Source: Anastatus disparis (taxonomy: Eukaryota > Arthropoda > Insecta > Hymenoptera > Eupelmidae). Taken from it: DNA of 64,000 nt. Where the stretch lies: contig JAFFSR010000218.1 of the NCBI GenBank assembly GCA_017163975.1, forward strand, positions 2,294,001-2,358,000, in the 5' to 3' direction. The translations under genes were made by a program, and so were the position numbers. Numbering within the stretch: the stretch's first letter is position 1; every line of letters begins with the position of its first letter. Below the pieces are notes generated by a model. The model was given only the letters and a program-made list of their open reading frames with translations, was not told the DNA's origin and did not search any database. Shown here in pieces: positions 11,952 through 24,390 of this stretch.

Positions 11952-12634
11952 ATAAAATATATAAAATTATATATTTTAAAATTAATAAAATATATTTTTT
12001 AAATTGTTAGAAATCTTACAAAATAATGTTTTAAATGCTGGATAAAGTCAAACAAAACTTCTAAAAGTCTACAAATATTTTAAATGAAATTTAATAAATC
12101 ATATATTATTTTAACCCATTAAAATAAAGTACATAATTTTCACATTATTACAAAAAAAATAGTGAAAAATTCATAATGTTGTCGAATAATAGTTAAATAA
12201 ACGAATATTTTACATAGAATATTAGTGACGAACCGAAGATATAAGAGAATTAATAAATAAATCTAAATATAGTATGTAATTTTTTGTAATTATTGAAAAC
12301 CTTGTGGAAATAGGTTAATATCACTCATACTAGTATACAGTTAATACCAAGGGCGCGAAATTGAAAATTTGGTACATATACTATTTTTTTGACAAACTAG
12401 GCGCGAAATTCGGGTTCTCTTGTCAATTTTGCGGGTCTAATATTTAGTATAATTTAACTCCTGTGGCCTCTAAAGAAAAATACATTATAGAGAAAAGATT
12501 GCCTTAATTTTTAACTAAATTAATACATATTTTACGTAAAATTTTAATAAATCTTATCAAAACCCAGAAATAATATAATAAATATTATTTTGATTTTTTT
12601 TAGATTGTATATAATTCAATAAACAGCTTTAAAA

Positions 12635-15600
12635 ATGAGTGGTAACTCTTATCTCAACGATATGTTAAATATGAACTCCGATGAAAAGGCTCCGAGAAGC
12701 GAGATAGTTGAATTTTATAAAGGTCTAAACGTTTTTATTTCTGGAGGTTCAGGCTTTATTGGCAAACTTTTAATTGAGAAATTGTTACGGTAATGCAATA
12801 AAAAAAACCTATTTTTATTTATTAATGTTATGAACGTAAATTTGATTATTAAAAATTCTATATTCCATATTTCAGAGCATGTCCCGAAATAGGAAATATT
12901 TATCTTTTATTGCGAAAAAAGAAAGACAAATCACCTGAAGCAAGGCTCAAGGAACAGTTTAACGATGAAGTAAGGAATACATTTGTTTGGTTTTTCAAAT
13001 TTATTTAGCAGAATTTTATGTTTCGAACATACAATTTTCGACAATATTTGAATTCCATCATTTGAATTTATATAAACACAACTAAATTAATAATTTTGGT
13101 TTATTTACAGTTGTATTCATTACTGAAATTAGAAAATCCTGACTTCATGAAACATGTAGTCATGATTGAAGGCGATACCGCTGAACCTGACCTCGGACTA
13201 TCTCCTGAAAATAAAAAAATACTTATAGAAAATACTCATATAGTATTTCATGGAGCTGCCACAACACGTTTCGATGCTCCACTTCGTACTGCTTTAGAAA
13301 TTAATGTCAAAGGTACGAAGAAAATGTTGACGCTTGCAAAAGAAATGAAAAATCTTAAGGTAATTTTCGAATGTCATTACATTTAACAATCACAAGAACA
13401 TCTTTTATGATATAATATTCAATTTTTGTAAACAGGCATTTATACATATATCCACAGCATTCTCACAATGTTATACAAAATGTATAGAGGAAAAATTTTA
13501 CGATATGCCTATAGATGTAGAGAAAGTACTTTCTTTGGCAGAATTATTTGACGATGAAACCTTAGGACGACTAACGCAAGGGTAAGTTTTTCAATAAAAG
13601 ATAGAATGATTTATTGATTCAAACTGTAAATTGTCATTGCAATTTCCAAACATATTGGATAAATAAAATAGTTTATGCAAAAATGAATTATTGGTCATTT
13701 TCATAATATAAAGGTTTTAAAAAACAGTTAATTCAAAGTTTTTTTTTCATTTAACATATATAGAAAATCTTGTTTCTCATTTAATATATTCATCTCGATT
13801 CTCAAAGAAAAAAGAATCCTTGCTAAAAATTTACCTGAACATCGACGAAATTTAAAAGTTATATTTTACACTTGGAATAAAATTTAAATATCAAAAAATT
13901 ATAAATACAAATGAATATGTGATATAATACTTTTTATTGTTAGATTCGACACTTATCATCTAAAATCATTTTCAGTCTTATAGATAAATGGCCAAATACT
14001 TATTCATTTTCAAAAGCATGTGCTGAACAAGTTGTACGCCAACATTCCAAAGATATGCCAATATGTTTAGCAAGGCCATCTATAGTAACGTCAACATACA
14101 AAGAGCCTTTAGAAGGATGGAACAGTAGTATTTATGGACCTACTGGCTTAGTAATGGCTGGTTATCTGTGTATACTTCGTACAGAATTCTGTGGAAAGAA
14201 TTTGAATGCAGAACTAATTCCAGCTGATTACGTTGTCAATAATTTGATCGCTGCAGCTTGGGATCTTGGCAAAACGTGGTAAGGATTTTGTTTATCATAA
14301 AACAATGTAGTGTAACTGCATCAACCCTAGTAAAAATATAATCATTTTTTGGCCATTTTTGTTGGTTAACATATGTTAAAATAACATTTATCGAGAAATT
14401 CTGAAAACATTTCAAACAAAATTTCTAGATAAGTGTCATTTTAATATGCGTGATAAATGGTTAATTTTCTACCAAAAGAGTATCGAGCTTTTTATTTTAA
14501 AGAGAATCTGGATTTTGAAGTGATGAATAAATACATAAATTTTCTTTATATCTGGAATCATTTGAAATAAATATCATTTAAATTTTTTGTAACTTACTTT
14601 TCATGTAAATAATAAACCTTTTTATGAATTTTTTTTTCTCAGGAAAGATAAAAAATCCAATGGATTTATCGTAGTAGATGAAAACCAGCTAGAAAAGAAA
14701 AATGAAGAGAAGTCAGTAGTTTATAATATTGTATCTACGACACAAAATCCAGTTAGTTGGGGTGATTTCTTCAATCTAACTTTTAAATGGGGGTATAGGA
14801 ATCCTTGCGATTTACACATGTGGTATTACATTCTTATACCAACAGATAATAAACTTTTATACAACATACTTTTTTTCCTTTTGCATACAATATATGGTTT
14901 CATCGTGGATAAACTTTTAATTCTTAAAGGACAAAAGCCAATGTAAGTATAATTCAATTTAAAATCTTGGATAGCCAAGTTAAAGCTTACTTATATATCA
15001 ATTAATTTATTTTTTCATTACATAACTTTACATAACTGTAAATTCCATAATAAAGTAACACATAATTAATAAAAAATATAGCGTAAAGTAATATAATGTA
15101 ACAGACTGAAAAGTTAATGACTGTTATTATCATTACTTGCGTTATTTCTTTTTCAATTATAACCAAACTTATAAAAATGAACGAGCACCATACCTTTCAT
15201 TAAAAGTGTAAATGTTAATTAATTTAAATAAAATAATTTCAGGTTGAGTAATATATACAAAAAAATTTATAAATTTGGAATGGCATACTCCTATTTTAAA
15301 ACTCAACAATGGAAATTCATCGATGATAACGTATTAAATCTTTGGGAAAAAATGAGTCCAGCAGATAAAGAGAAGTTTGTATTTAATGCAGCAAGCATTA
15401 ATTGGGATGATTATGCAAAGAAGCATATCATAGGCATTCGCACTTATATACTTAAAAAACCGTGCGCAAGTTGGACAATTTATATTCGATACGCAACGTG
15501 AGTATATAGAACATTATAATATTTTAGTCTTACCAATATTTTAAATAAACATTTTGTAACTATAAATTTATTAATATTAGCAATATTTATTAAAATTTAT

Positions 15601-15906
15601 TTTATAATTTTATAATGATTTATAAACAAAATTTTCTTTGTAGAATGTATATATATTATTAATATTTATAGTTTTTTTTTATTTTAAATAAGAGTTACAG
15701 TCTTAATGTTCAAAATTTAATTTCTTATTGAAGAAAATTTAACCAAAATTTTAATTAAAATTTTTTTTAGGTTCGGTGTTCTCCATTACACTATAATTGC
15801 CGCTTTCTTCTATTCATTGGGCTGGATATTATACAAAACATTTATGATGATATTTTCATTTGTAGTATTTCAAATGACATCGCCACAATGCATCGTTACT
15901 TCATAA
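12635..15906 (+). CDS. Fatty acyl-CoA reductase, tandem copy 2 (8 exons, 545 aa)
   Basis: Coding exons: 12,635-12,789, 12,876-12,969, 13,111-13,359, 13,436-13,581, 13,976-14,278, 14,643-14,942, 15,243-15,497, 15,771-15,906. Splice phases are the same as in copies 1 and 3, and the joined frame is open to TAA at 15,904. Same domain order: Rossmann fold, catalytic YSFSK, 'sterile' C-terminal domain and terminal hydrophobic segment. It is closest in sequence to copy 1; exons and several introns align throughout. The dinucleotide motif reads ISGGSGFIG at residues 35-43, where copies 1 and 3 have the usual Thr. Exon 6 is one codon shorter than in copies 1 and 3. The acceptor at 12,602-12,603 implies an upstream non-coding exon. 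Introns are short (76-394 bp) and look free of large insertions, so this copy serves as the reference empty allele for the others. Confidence 0.93.
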
Positions 15907-16181
15907 ATAAAATCAATGAAATTACTACAATCCTCAAACATTCATTACATTAATGAAATCAATGTAATTATAACAATTCTTAAGCATTAATTTCATCTAG
16001 ATGTTTTAGTGAAAATGGACTTATCTCTTGCCTAGACTATTTTGTAAATATTTACTTATTTAATTAAATTATATCAACAATTTTTTTATTAACTTTATAA
16101 AGTTGAAAGAGATTTGTTTTAAATCAATAAGTAACTAATGTTTATGTACATACTTATAGGTATAATTAGTATGATGAATAC

Positions 16182-16215
16182 AATAAATACAAATATTTTT
16201 GTAAATTTAGAATTT
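16182..16215 (+). terminator. Polyadenylation signal of FAR copy 2
   Basis: AATAAA at 16,182-16,187 is followed by ATATTTTTGTAAATTTA, matching the tail of gene 1 (5815) and gene 3 (32,499). Confidence 0.6.
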
Positions 16216-18758
16216 AATAATTTAAATTATTTTGTGATCGTTTTCCTCATTTTAATTTTCTAAGAATGTTAGAATAGTATATTGCGCCAATGAACATAGA
16301 CGCTTATAAAAACATACTTCTTAAGTAAATACAGAATCTAAACTCTGGATAACATTGCAGCATGTATATGAATCTATGCGCATGATGTACATGTGCAAAT
16401 CTACAAATTTTTTCTATATTATTTCGAATAAAAATTATCTTTGAACTTTTTCAGATGGCCAAATGAACTAATCTAATTTAAAGATTTAAATTTTTTTAAG
16501 AATGAACTTTCAATGTTGAATTTTTTAAACATCTGCATCTGATCATACTTTAAAAAAGGAAGCAAATCCATTTTGTATTTTATATTTGTGCCTATCTTAA
16601 TAAAAGACATTTTCCCGAAAATATAGTAAAAAGAAGTGTTTATAAAAACTTCAATAACCGAACAACTAAGATTCTCACAAAAAAATGTATGAAAGATAAA
16701 ATAACGTACGAATTTAATACTTTGATAAGCTCTGTTGCATTAATATTTTTTATACTGTTTAAAAGTTATAGGTAATTAAATTATACTAATAAAATAGCTT
16801 AAAAAATTCATCGTCCGCTACATACTCAAAACATTGACAAACATGTAACTAGTACTTTTCTTATGCATAAACATTAAAAAAAACTAATTTATGCAAGTAG
16901 AATTCTATTCAGAAATGCAAAATGTATCACTAAAAAAATTTTCAGACCTGCAAGATCTCATGTGATATTAAATTTAACTATAATACATAAATATATGTAT
17001 GGGATCTCATATGAGTTCAAATTTTATTATAATACCAATATATATTATCGGCTTGGAGTGATAACCTACCATCTCATTAACTAAAGCAAGAATACACCAT
17101 CTCACTAAAGAAGGCAAAAACTCGCTATCTCAGTGTCTAAGACATAATATAAAATATACAGTCCAAAGGTCTGGACTAAACGAATTAAAATATTCATTTG
17201 AACTATCAATCAAAGCATAAAATGACAAGAGAATAAGTCTATTGTTACATTAATTGAATTTGAAAATAAATGTTATTGTCATGTTAATAAGAAATGCGAG
17301 AACAAAGTTTTTATGTCAGGAATAATTTTATAATCAGGTAAGATATATCTTCATTAACATTTAAATTACATAGAAAACAAGTTCCTTTTGTATTAGATTT
17401 CGCAATAATTATAAATAAATCTTAGGGTCAAAGTTCGGACAAAATTGTGTTATTTTTTCGAAAATTATTATTTCCACGTGGTCAAATGTACATCGTAATA
17501 TGCATATTGAAAAGAAATCTAAAAATAAATCTAAAATCATTAGCATTGTTTGAAATAAAGTATTTCATTAATATTTTCAAAATGATTGAAAATATTTGAA
17601 TTTGGAATTTTTTCAATTTTATTAACATTATAAATTTCTAAAGACAAAAATTTTAAATAATTAATGATTTTTTTTTATTTTTATAGAAAAAAATATTTTA
17701 ACTCAGGAAAAAATATTAATAAAATTAATATAAATATTCGAACAATTAAAACATTTTTTATTTTTGTTGATAAAAATAAAAATTACAAAATTACAATTAA
17801 ATTTTGAGATAAACTTTTTTAGCAATTGATTAATAATTAATGAAATGTTTAATTTTGTCATAAAAAAATATGTTTTTAATATTTAATATATGAAAATTTT
17901 TAAATAAATTATTGTTTCTATTTTTCTATTTTTTCCGAATTTTGCATTTAATTTTAAAATTGATTGGAAAAAAGCGCCTATCTTTTATCTTACAGGTAGC
18001 ATGGGAAAATGGAAACATAACTTTTTGTATAAAATAAAATAATAAATATAAATGATCAACGGTAAAATTAAACTTAACCTAATTAAATCAGTTCATATAA
18101 TAATTTATATGATAATTATTAGTTTTAAAATAATATATTAAAGAAATATTAATTTGTTCATCATTACAAAAACATAATTTTTTTTACAAACGCAGTAAAA
18201 GATATCCGTATCCAATAAAAAATATAGACGTAACATCACCTTTACCTTATAAATTTACATAAACATAACAAATTAGGAGGACGGACAATTTCAGAACAGT
18301 ATATATTTCAAAAAAAAAAATTTACTACAGCTATTTTTAGATATTTGAACAACTTATTGGTTTGCGAGTCTTCAATAAATGCAAACAAATCAAACTATCG
18401 AAAGGTATAATTTTTTTTTAAAGGTAGAATTAAAATACATTATTCGCTCTTTATATCAAGTAATAAAGAAATAATCACAAGAACATTACTATTAGTATGC
18501 CAACTATATTATGTTAATAACTAAATAAAATCATGTATAAAAAAAATAACAAAAAATGAAAGAGTAACGCAAATAAAACTAATTTTTAAAATTTAAAAAC
18601 TGCATTCACAAATTTTAACTAAACTTTAACTTTTGACAGAACAGATAAAATTTTTTTCATTTGATTGAGAATCGGACACATTAAAATCACATGCGAACAT
18701 CATTTGAAGAAATAAGAAAAGAAAACTACGTACTTACTACAACATTCCACAAACAGTA

Positions 18759-19502
18759 TAGGGTAGATGTGGGTATTGCTGAGGAGGTGCTAATTACTGT
18801 TTTTTCATATAAAATTCGTAAAAATAATTTTTTTCAAGTCCATAAATAATATTTGAATGCATAATCAAATATTATAAGTATCATTTAATATTTTAAAAAA
18901 TATATCTCACAAATAAAGTCTAAAAATATTTAATATTGGTTATTTGAAATTGAACTGTTCTAAAATCTTGATAAATTTCGTAAAATCGCGATCACGTATG
19001 CATCCTAAATTTGACAATATTTTCTGTTTTTATTCTTTTTTATGTAAAATGAGATCATTATTAAATAAAATATATCTTTGCTTGTTATATATTTTTTGGA
19101 AATTTCACCTAGCACGTATTTAATATTTTAATTTTACACCTTAGTATTATGCGTCATTAAAATCACCAAATATGAATTACTGTGGCATCCTTTTATTACT
19201 ATAACACGTGGTAAACCTAACCTCAACTTTTCGAACGGAATATATAAAAGTGTCAATAGTAACTGGCACACAGCATTAGAAACACGGCCGCAGCAATAGC
19301 CACAAATACATTTTATTTTAAATTCGTTTTTTCTTAATTTTAACTCTATAATTAAATGCTAAATTAATTTTTTTCTAGTTAATCAATGTTTAAATATTTT
19401 ATTAAAAATAAAAGTGATAAGTTTTCTTCATCTATAAGCTTTAATTTATGAGTTTAAAATTCATCATACGTAGATTCCGCTGTAATACCCACATCTACCC
19501 TA
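18759..19502. mobile_element. Terminal-inverted-repeat element (744 bp)
   Basis: A perfect 19-bp inverted repeat, TAGGGTAGATGTGGGTATT, stands at the left end and its complement at 19,484-19,502. No long frame lies inside, so it is non-autonomous. Target duplication is not clear; the superfamily is left open. Confidence 0.7.
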
Positions 19503-20025
19503 CCATATACTAATCGTGTGTCCAAATTTTGAAACCTTTACAAAGAAACAAACTAAAAGACAATTTCCGAGAATAATTAAACTGTAAAGAACAATGTAAG
19601 AATGTAATAAAATTCATGGATTCAATCGACTATAAGAAACATGTATAACTTCTACTATAAAATCAAGTCATGTATATATTTTATGTAAACCTTATTCCAG
19701 TGTATGATTTGCAAATATCATGTACTAATTGTGAGTCGCTAATACCCAAAGGAGAGGGTGATGCATTTTAAATAAATAAATAAATAAAAAAACCTGTTGA
19801 TTTAAAATCAATCGAGGTTTAAAATTGCAGAATATTTCTTTTTTGGAAAAAATATTATTAAATGATTATAAGTAAATGCTATTGACTTAAACCTCTAGTT
19901 TCAAAAAAAAAAAAACATTTGAATAATATTAATTGTATATAATAATACAAGCCAATCACAGTTTTAAAAAAATTAGTTCCACTACTTTTTGTTATCAAGT
20001 AGTATTAAAAACTTAGAAATGAAAT

Positions 20026-20233
20026 ATTTTTTTTTTTTTTTTAATTAACGTCGCTGTATTTATGCTATCATTATGATGCTAATTAGCGACGGAAATCGTC
20101 AATGTGTTTGTGAACAAAGCATATGTATCGTATACAGTGATGCTTGTATCAATCGGCCGCCGAAAGTGGGATTCGAACTCGAGTTCTCGAGAATACGAAT
20201 CCAACGCTCTACCGAGTGAGCCACTGACGATCT
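20026..20233 (-). repeat. tRNA-derived SINE, copy 2
   Basis: Reverse orientation: poly-T and AACGTCGCTGTATTTATG at the left, then the tRNA-like head on the minus strand (box B region AGAACTCGAGTTCGAATCCC, box A GTGGCTCACTCGGTAGAGCG). Same family as the copy at 6822. Confidence 0.85.
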
Positions 20234-20757
20234 GAAATGAAATATTTATAAGTTATCTTAATTTGTCAAAATTTTTATGAATATCCCTTGAATAATTTCC
20301 CTGAAAGATATCGTAAGAAATTTTGCAAATAAAAAATCCAATTAATCATTATTTATTTAAAAAAAAAAAAAAACTTATAACTCATACGTGTATGAATGCA
20401 AACATGTACTCAAATATACAGATATTCTCTGAATATAGTACATTACGATGCCTATCACAAAAATGCGTTGCTTGTTTTATAAAAATTTCCATTTTTTTAA
20501 ATATTTATAAAACCAAAATGTCATAATACTAATGATTTCTTTTGATAGCTCTTATTTTAATGAAGTATTCAGCAAGCAAAAAATAAAGAACAGCTTGAAA
20601 TGCATTACCACTAATTAAAAATTAATTAACCTTTTGACACAATGAACCATGAAAATGATTTTTAAAAACTTAATTAACTGTATAATACTGCAAGAAAAAA
20701 TTTGATATCGAAAAAAAATTGAAAATAACTTTTTGTAATTAAATATTTTTCAATTTT

Positions 20758-20946
20758 ATTCAACGTCGCTGTATTTTATGTTATTATTATAATGCTGATT
20801 AGTGACGGAGGTTTTTAGTGTGTTTGTGAACATAGCACATATATCGTATACAGTGGTGCTTGTATAAATTAGCCGAGAGCGGGATTCAAACTCGGATCCT
20901 CGAGATTATGAATCCATCACTCTACCGAATGAGCCACTAACGACCT
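20758..20946 (-). repeat. tRNA-derived SINE, copy 3
   Basis: Minus-strand copy, 525 bp from the previous one. AACGTCGCTG marks the 3' end at the left, and GAGCCACTAACGACC the tRNA-like head at the right. It sits in the presumed 5' region of the FAR pseudogene. Confidence 0.85.
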
Positions 20947-21147
20947 CCTCTTATTAAGCAAATTTGTTATTACAAAAATAAATATTTTTAGAGCACATTT
21001 AGATATCAATACTTTTATATACAGAAATAAAATTTGGGCAACTTATTCAAATTTAAAAAAAGGTATTATTCTAATTTTCTTGGATTATACCATGATTTAT
21101 TAGATTATAAATTTAATAAAAATAAATAAATATCTTCAAACGTCAAG

Positions 21148-22150
21148 ATGAATGATAACTAGTATTTTAATAATACTTAAAATAAAACACTTTTAATTAT
21201 TGTACATTATTAACAAAATTAATTTTCAGTTTTATGAATATGCTTAGCATGTTCCTCGATTATAACGTCAATGTAGAATTTTAAAATGATGACTAATGAA
21301 GAGTTATTAGAAAGTGAAATAAATGTTATTTTAAAGAATTATTAAAATGCAAAATAATATTGAAAAATTATCAAAAAGTAAAATATTATTTCACTTTTCA
21401 ATAATTTTTAGACATGTAATAAAATACAATACTTGTCATTTTTTACATTTCTACTATACTATCCAGTAGTAAATCTTTTGAAAAGATTTTTTGTAGGAAA
21501 AATTATGGTTTCAATGGATTTTATGCGCTGGATAAAAATTACTTAAAATAATAGAAAATTAAGATGGAACTAATAGTTTACAATATTCCATCTACATCAC
21601 AAGATCTAATTAGGAATCAAAATTTGTTCAATCGAAGTCACTATTGAGATGTTAAAAGTCCTTGTGCAGTTAATTTATTTTTTCTTAACATACTATAAGT
21701 GGTTTTATCATCGATGGACTTTTAATATTTTACAGAAGAAAACCAAAGTAATTTACTTATGATAACATTATATAAGTTCAGAATTCTGACATTGTAGTTT
21801 CTCGAATTTTCAATCTATATTCAAAAATTTTCCGAAGTGTCTCTATATTATGTTTTTTATCAATCAAAATATGAGACTGTAATAGAGAGATATTTTTGAA
21901 ACTTTTGGTTTAAGAACCAAAAATTTAATGGACTGTAATGTCAGTATTTTTACATTCCCTTAATCTTAGAAAGCCGATTTCATATTCAAAAGCATTGATG
22001 CATTCAAAAAAATTTATGAATTCGAATTGACGTACTGCTATTTTAAAAGTCGACAATAAGGAATTTCTCGTATTGACGTATTAAATTTTCGGAGTAAAAT
22101 GAATCAGACAGTATATTATATAATCAGTCAATTTTTATGAAATACGAAAG
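21148..22150 (+). pseudogene. Decayed fourth fatty acyl-CoA reductase copy
   Basis: The 5' part TATCTTCAAACGTCAAGATG (21,131-21,150) copies the 5' UTR and start of gene 1 (TCTCTTCAAACGTCAAAATG at 71-90), but a TAG follows four codons later. An exon 5 relic starts at 21,230 after TTTTCAG and keeps the ATATGCTTAGC...ATTATAACGTCAATGTA stretch after an internal deletion. An exon 6 relic (21,497 to about 21,748) and an exon 7 relic (about 21,993-22,150, with AAAAAAATTTATGAATT and a GTAAGT donor) follow in the right order, with several in-frame stops. Exons 2-4 and 8 are not recognisable. Introns and UTR are partly kept, so this is a duplicated and not a retroposed pseudogene. Confidence 0.85.
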
Positions 22151-22350
22151 GTAAGTGAATTTTGATACTACAACTTCATAAACATTATAATTAAATATAT
22201 TTGAAAATTTTTTTAAATTTTTATCTTTTTTACTCAAATGTGAGATAAAAATTAGAAAAGATGATTAACAACTTTACTTTGTACTCAAGTTTAATTTTAG
22301 AAATTGAAAGATTTAATATTATTGACGAATATTTAAATTATTTTGTAATT

Positions 22351-22395
22351 CCCTGGTAGAGGCCTCGATAAAACTAGACAAATTTTCTACCAGGG
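22351..22395. repeat. 45-bp inverted repeat with CCCTGGTAGA ends
   Basis: CCCTGGTAGA at 22,351-22,360 and its exact complement at 22,386-22,395, separated by 25 bp. The same terminal sequence bounds the 907-bp element at 56,769-57,675. Confidence 0.5.
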
Positions 22396-22520
22396 TTCAG
22401 ATAAAGTTTTTTCGTATTTTTTTTCAAATGTAGGTTTGTGTTTAACATAATAACATATTTTTTCCTTTTCCCCCTCTCTTATTTCATTGACGATCAAATC
22501 CTCCAGATCTATTTAACATA

Positions 22521-22790
22521 TTACATCAGAGGAGTGCTGTCCCAGCCCCTGTTGATGAACTCCTTATCCCACGCCATTCTGCTTTCGTCCAAGATATATC
22601 TGTAAGGAAGGAAAAACTTTGTGTACAAACCTAGTGAAGGAACACCTTCTTCCCCAGAATAGTCAGTGAATTCGGTATATTCTTTTCTATCGAAGAACAC
22701 CACGTATTTTTTACACCTCCCACTCAAATTCACATTACTTTTTGCCGCTTGACTTTGCAGACTTTTGAAATACGTTAGATCTGTCGGTCA
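22521..22790 (-). pseudogene. Possible 3' exon or relic of an unrecognised protein gene
   Basis: On the minus strand an open frame of about 87 codons ends at a TAA at 22,521, is closed upstream by an in-frame TGA near 22,790, and has no ATG start. The encoded sequence (containing GRCKKYVVFFDRKEYTEF and WDKEFINRGWDSTPLM) is protein-like, and the stretch is GC-richer than its surroundings. An acceptor-like CAAATTACAG lies just upstream (about 22,805), and a second frame is open at the start (VTDRSNVFQKSAKSSGKK) before a stop, so a frameshift is possible. I do not recognise the family. It could be the last exon of a gene whose other exons were lost, or a transposed fragment. Confidence 0.35.
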
Positions 22791-24186
22791 CTGCATCGTT
22801 AATCTGTAATTTGAATAATCGTGAAAAATTCTAAAAATATAAAAACCAAATTAAAACTTATAAACTAAAAAAAATTATTAAATTTTTTAAGTAATAAAAA
22901 TGAAATTTGCAACTGCGTCTTTCTCTGTCTTTCGCTCTCCTTCTTTCTGATATACATTGAGTAAATTTTATTCATTAACGCATCCTCAATATAATATAGA
23001 TATAAGGAAAAAATAGCAATTGCAAGGAGAGCTATTCAGTTCACTCTGTTATGTTTCGATTCCAAATATTAGCATTATCGAGAACGTTTTTCTTCGAATA
23101 TTTTTACACGTAAGAATAAAAATTTAATATTTTTGTATACAGGATGCAAAAGTTTATTTTGTCGTCTGAGATTAGAGGGCAACAGAGTAACAATTTAGTG
23201 TATTCTAAATTTAAAAATTAAATACATTACGAAAATTCATAACAAATTATTAAACAAACAATTAAAAATGATAAAAAGTACCAAATTTTAATAAAAAATA
23301 GTATATTAAAATTTCAAATAATTCAAATCTTTCTAAACTTAACTACTAAACAAATTTTTATCTAAAGCATATAAATTTTTATAAATACTAAAATAATATT
23401 AAAAATTATTTAAAAAATTTTTCATATTGATGATGAATTGAATTTATGTGAATGTGATATATTTAATGAGACTTCATTTGATAATGTATTTTTTATAATT
23501 TCCATGTCTGAAGTAAACTGTATAAAGACTATTGAAAAATTCAATTTTTTGATTAGTTCCGCTTTTTTCAAGTTAATTAAGTGTTCTCGGTTGAGGAACA
23601 AAGTACAATATACAACGCGAAAATAAAGTCTATTTTCCTCTCGAATAATTATGCGGACCCCACTCTCGGGAGATATATGCGACTTTATTTCCTGATTGCA
23701 TAATTTGTTATTATCACTATCTTCTTATAATAATTTGCATTTAAAATTTTTTCTTTTATTTTAACAATGAACGTCTGTAATTTTAAAAGTAAATAATTCG
23801 ATTCTTACTTATAATACGGTTTCTCTATATACAAAGCAATTTTTTATTATGAAAATTCAAATAAAAGATTCATAGAGTTATAAAATCATTACCTATTAAA
23901 AATTTTGATTACAAAATTTATATTTCATGAAATTATAAAAAATTTATTATATTATATTTGTATAATTTCCTTTTTTTAACTAACACGTACAGTTTTAATA
24001 TTTAAAAATATTAATTTTATTGCATTTGAAAAAAAAAATTTTTTTCAAATCCTTTATACTTTATTTGGTTATCATTTTAGTATTTTTTTATTCACAGAGT
24101 TAAATATATAAGATATTTATCATGATTTTTTTATTTATTAATTGGATTAATTTATGATATGGATAAAAATCAAATTTTTAATTTGA

Positions 24187-24390
24187 GGTTGTCAGTGGCT
24201 GATTCGATAGAGCAATGAATTCATAATCTCGGGGTCCCGAGTCCGAATCCCAGTCTCGACCGATTGATACAAGCACTACTTTACATTAACATGTGCTTTG
24301 TTCACAAACACACTAAAACTATCTCCGTCGTTAATTAGCATTGCAGTGATGGCATAAATACAGCGACGTTAAATAAAAAATAAAATTTGT
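24187..24390 (+). repeat. tRNA-derived SINE, copy 4
   Basis: Head GGTTGTCAGTGGCTGATTCG, degraded box B GTCCGAATCCC, body TGTGCTTTGTTCACAAACAC, and end ACAGCGACGTTAAATAAAA. It is more diverged in the tRNA-like part than the other copies. Confidence 0.8.

Larger units (their letters stand above)
5840..12600. other. Intergenic DNA between FAR copies 1 and 2
   Basis: AT-rich, with no frame I would call a gene. It contains a SINE (6822-7010), a short hairpin element (9541-9675) and a fold-back element (11,352-11,951). Parts of 5870-7800 are alignable with 17,200-18,650 downstream of gene 2, for example CTTAGGGTCAAAGTT followed by TATTTCCACGTGG. Parts of 10,330-10,760 are alignable with 24,430-24,850. 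The remainder shows nothing I recognise. Confidence 0.6.
16220..20740. other. Intergenic DNA downstream of FAR copy 2
   Basis: No gene seen. Segments at 17,200-18,650 are paralogous to 5870-7800 downstream of gene 1. It contains a 744-bp terminal-inverted-repeat element (18,759-19,502) and a SINE (20,026-20,233). The part from about 20,560 to 20,710 resembles 27,000-27,160 upstream of FAR copy 3 and so is probably the old promoter region of the FAR pseudogene. Confidence 0.55.
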
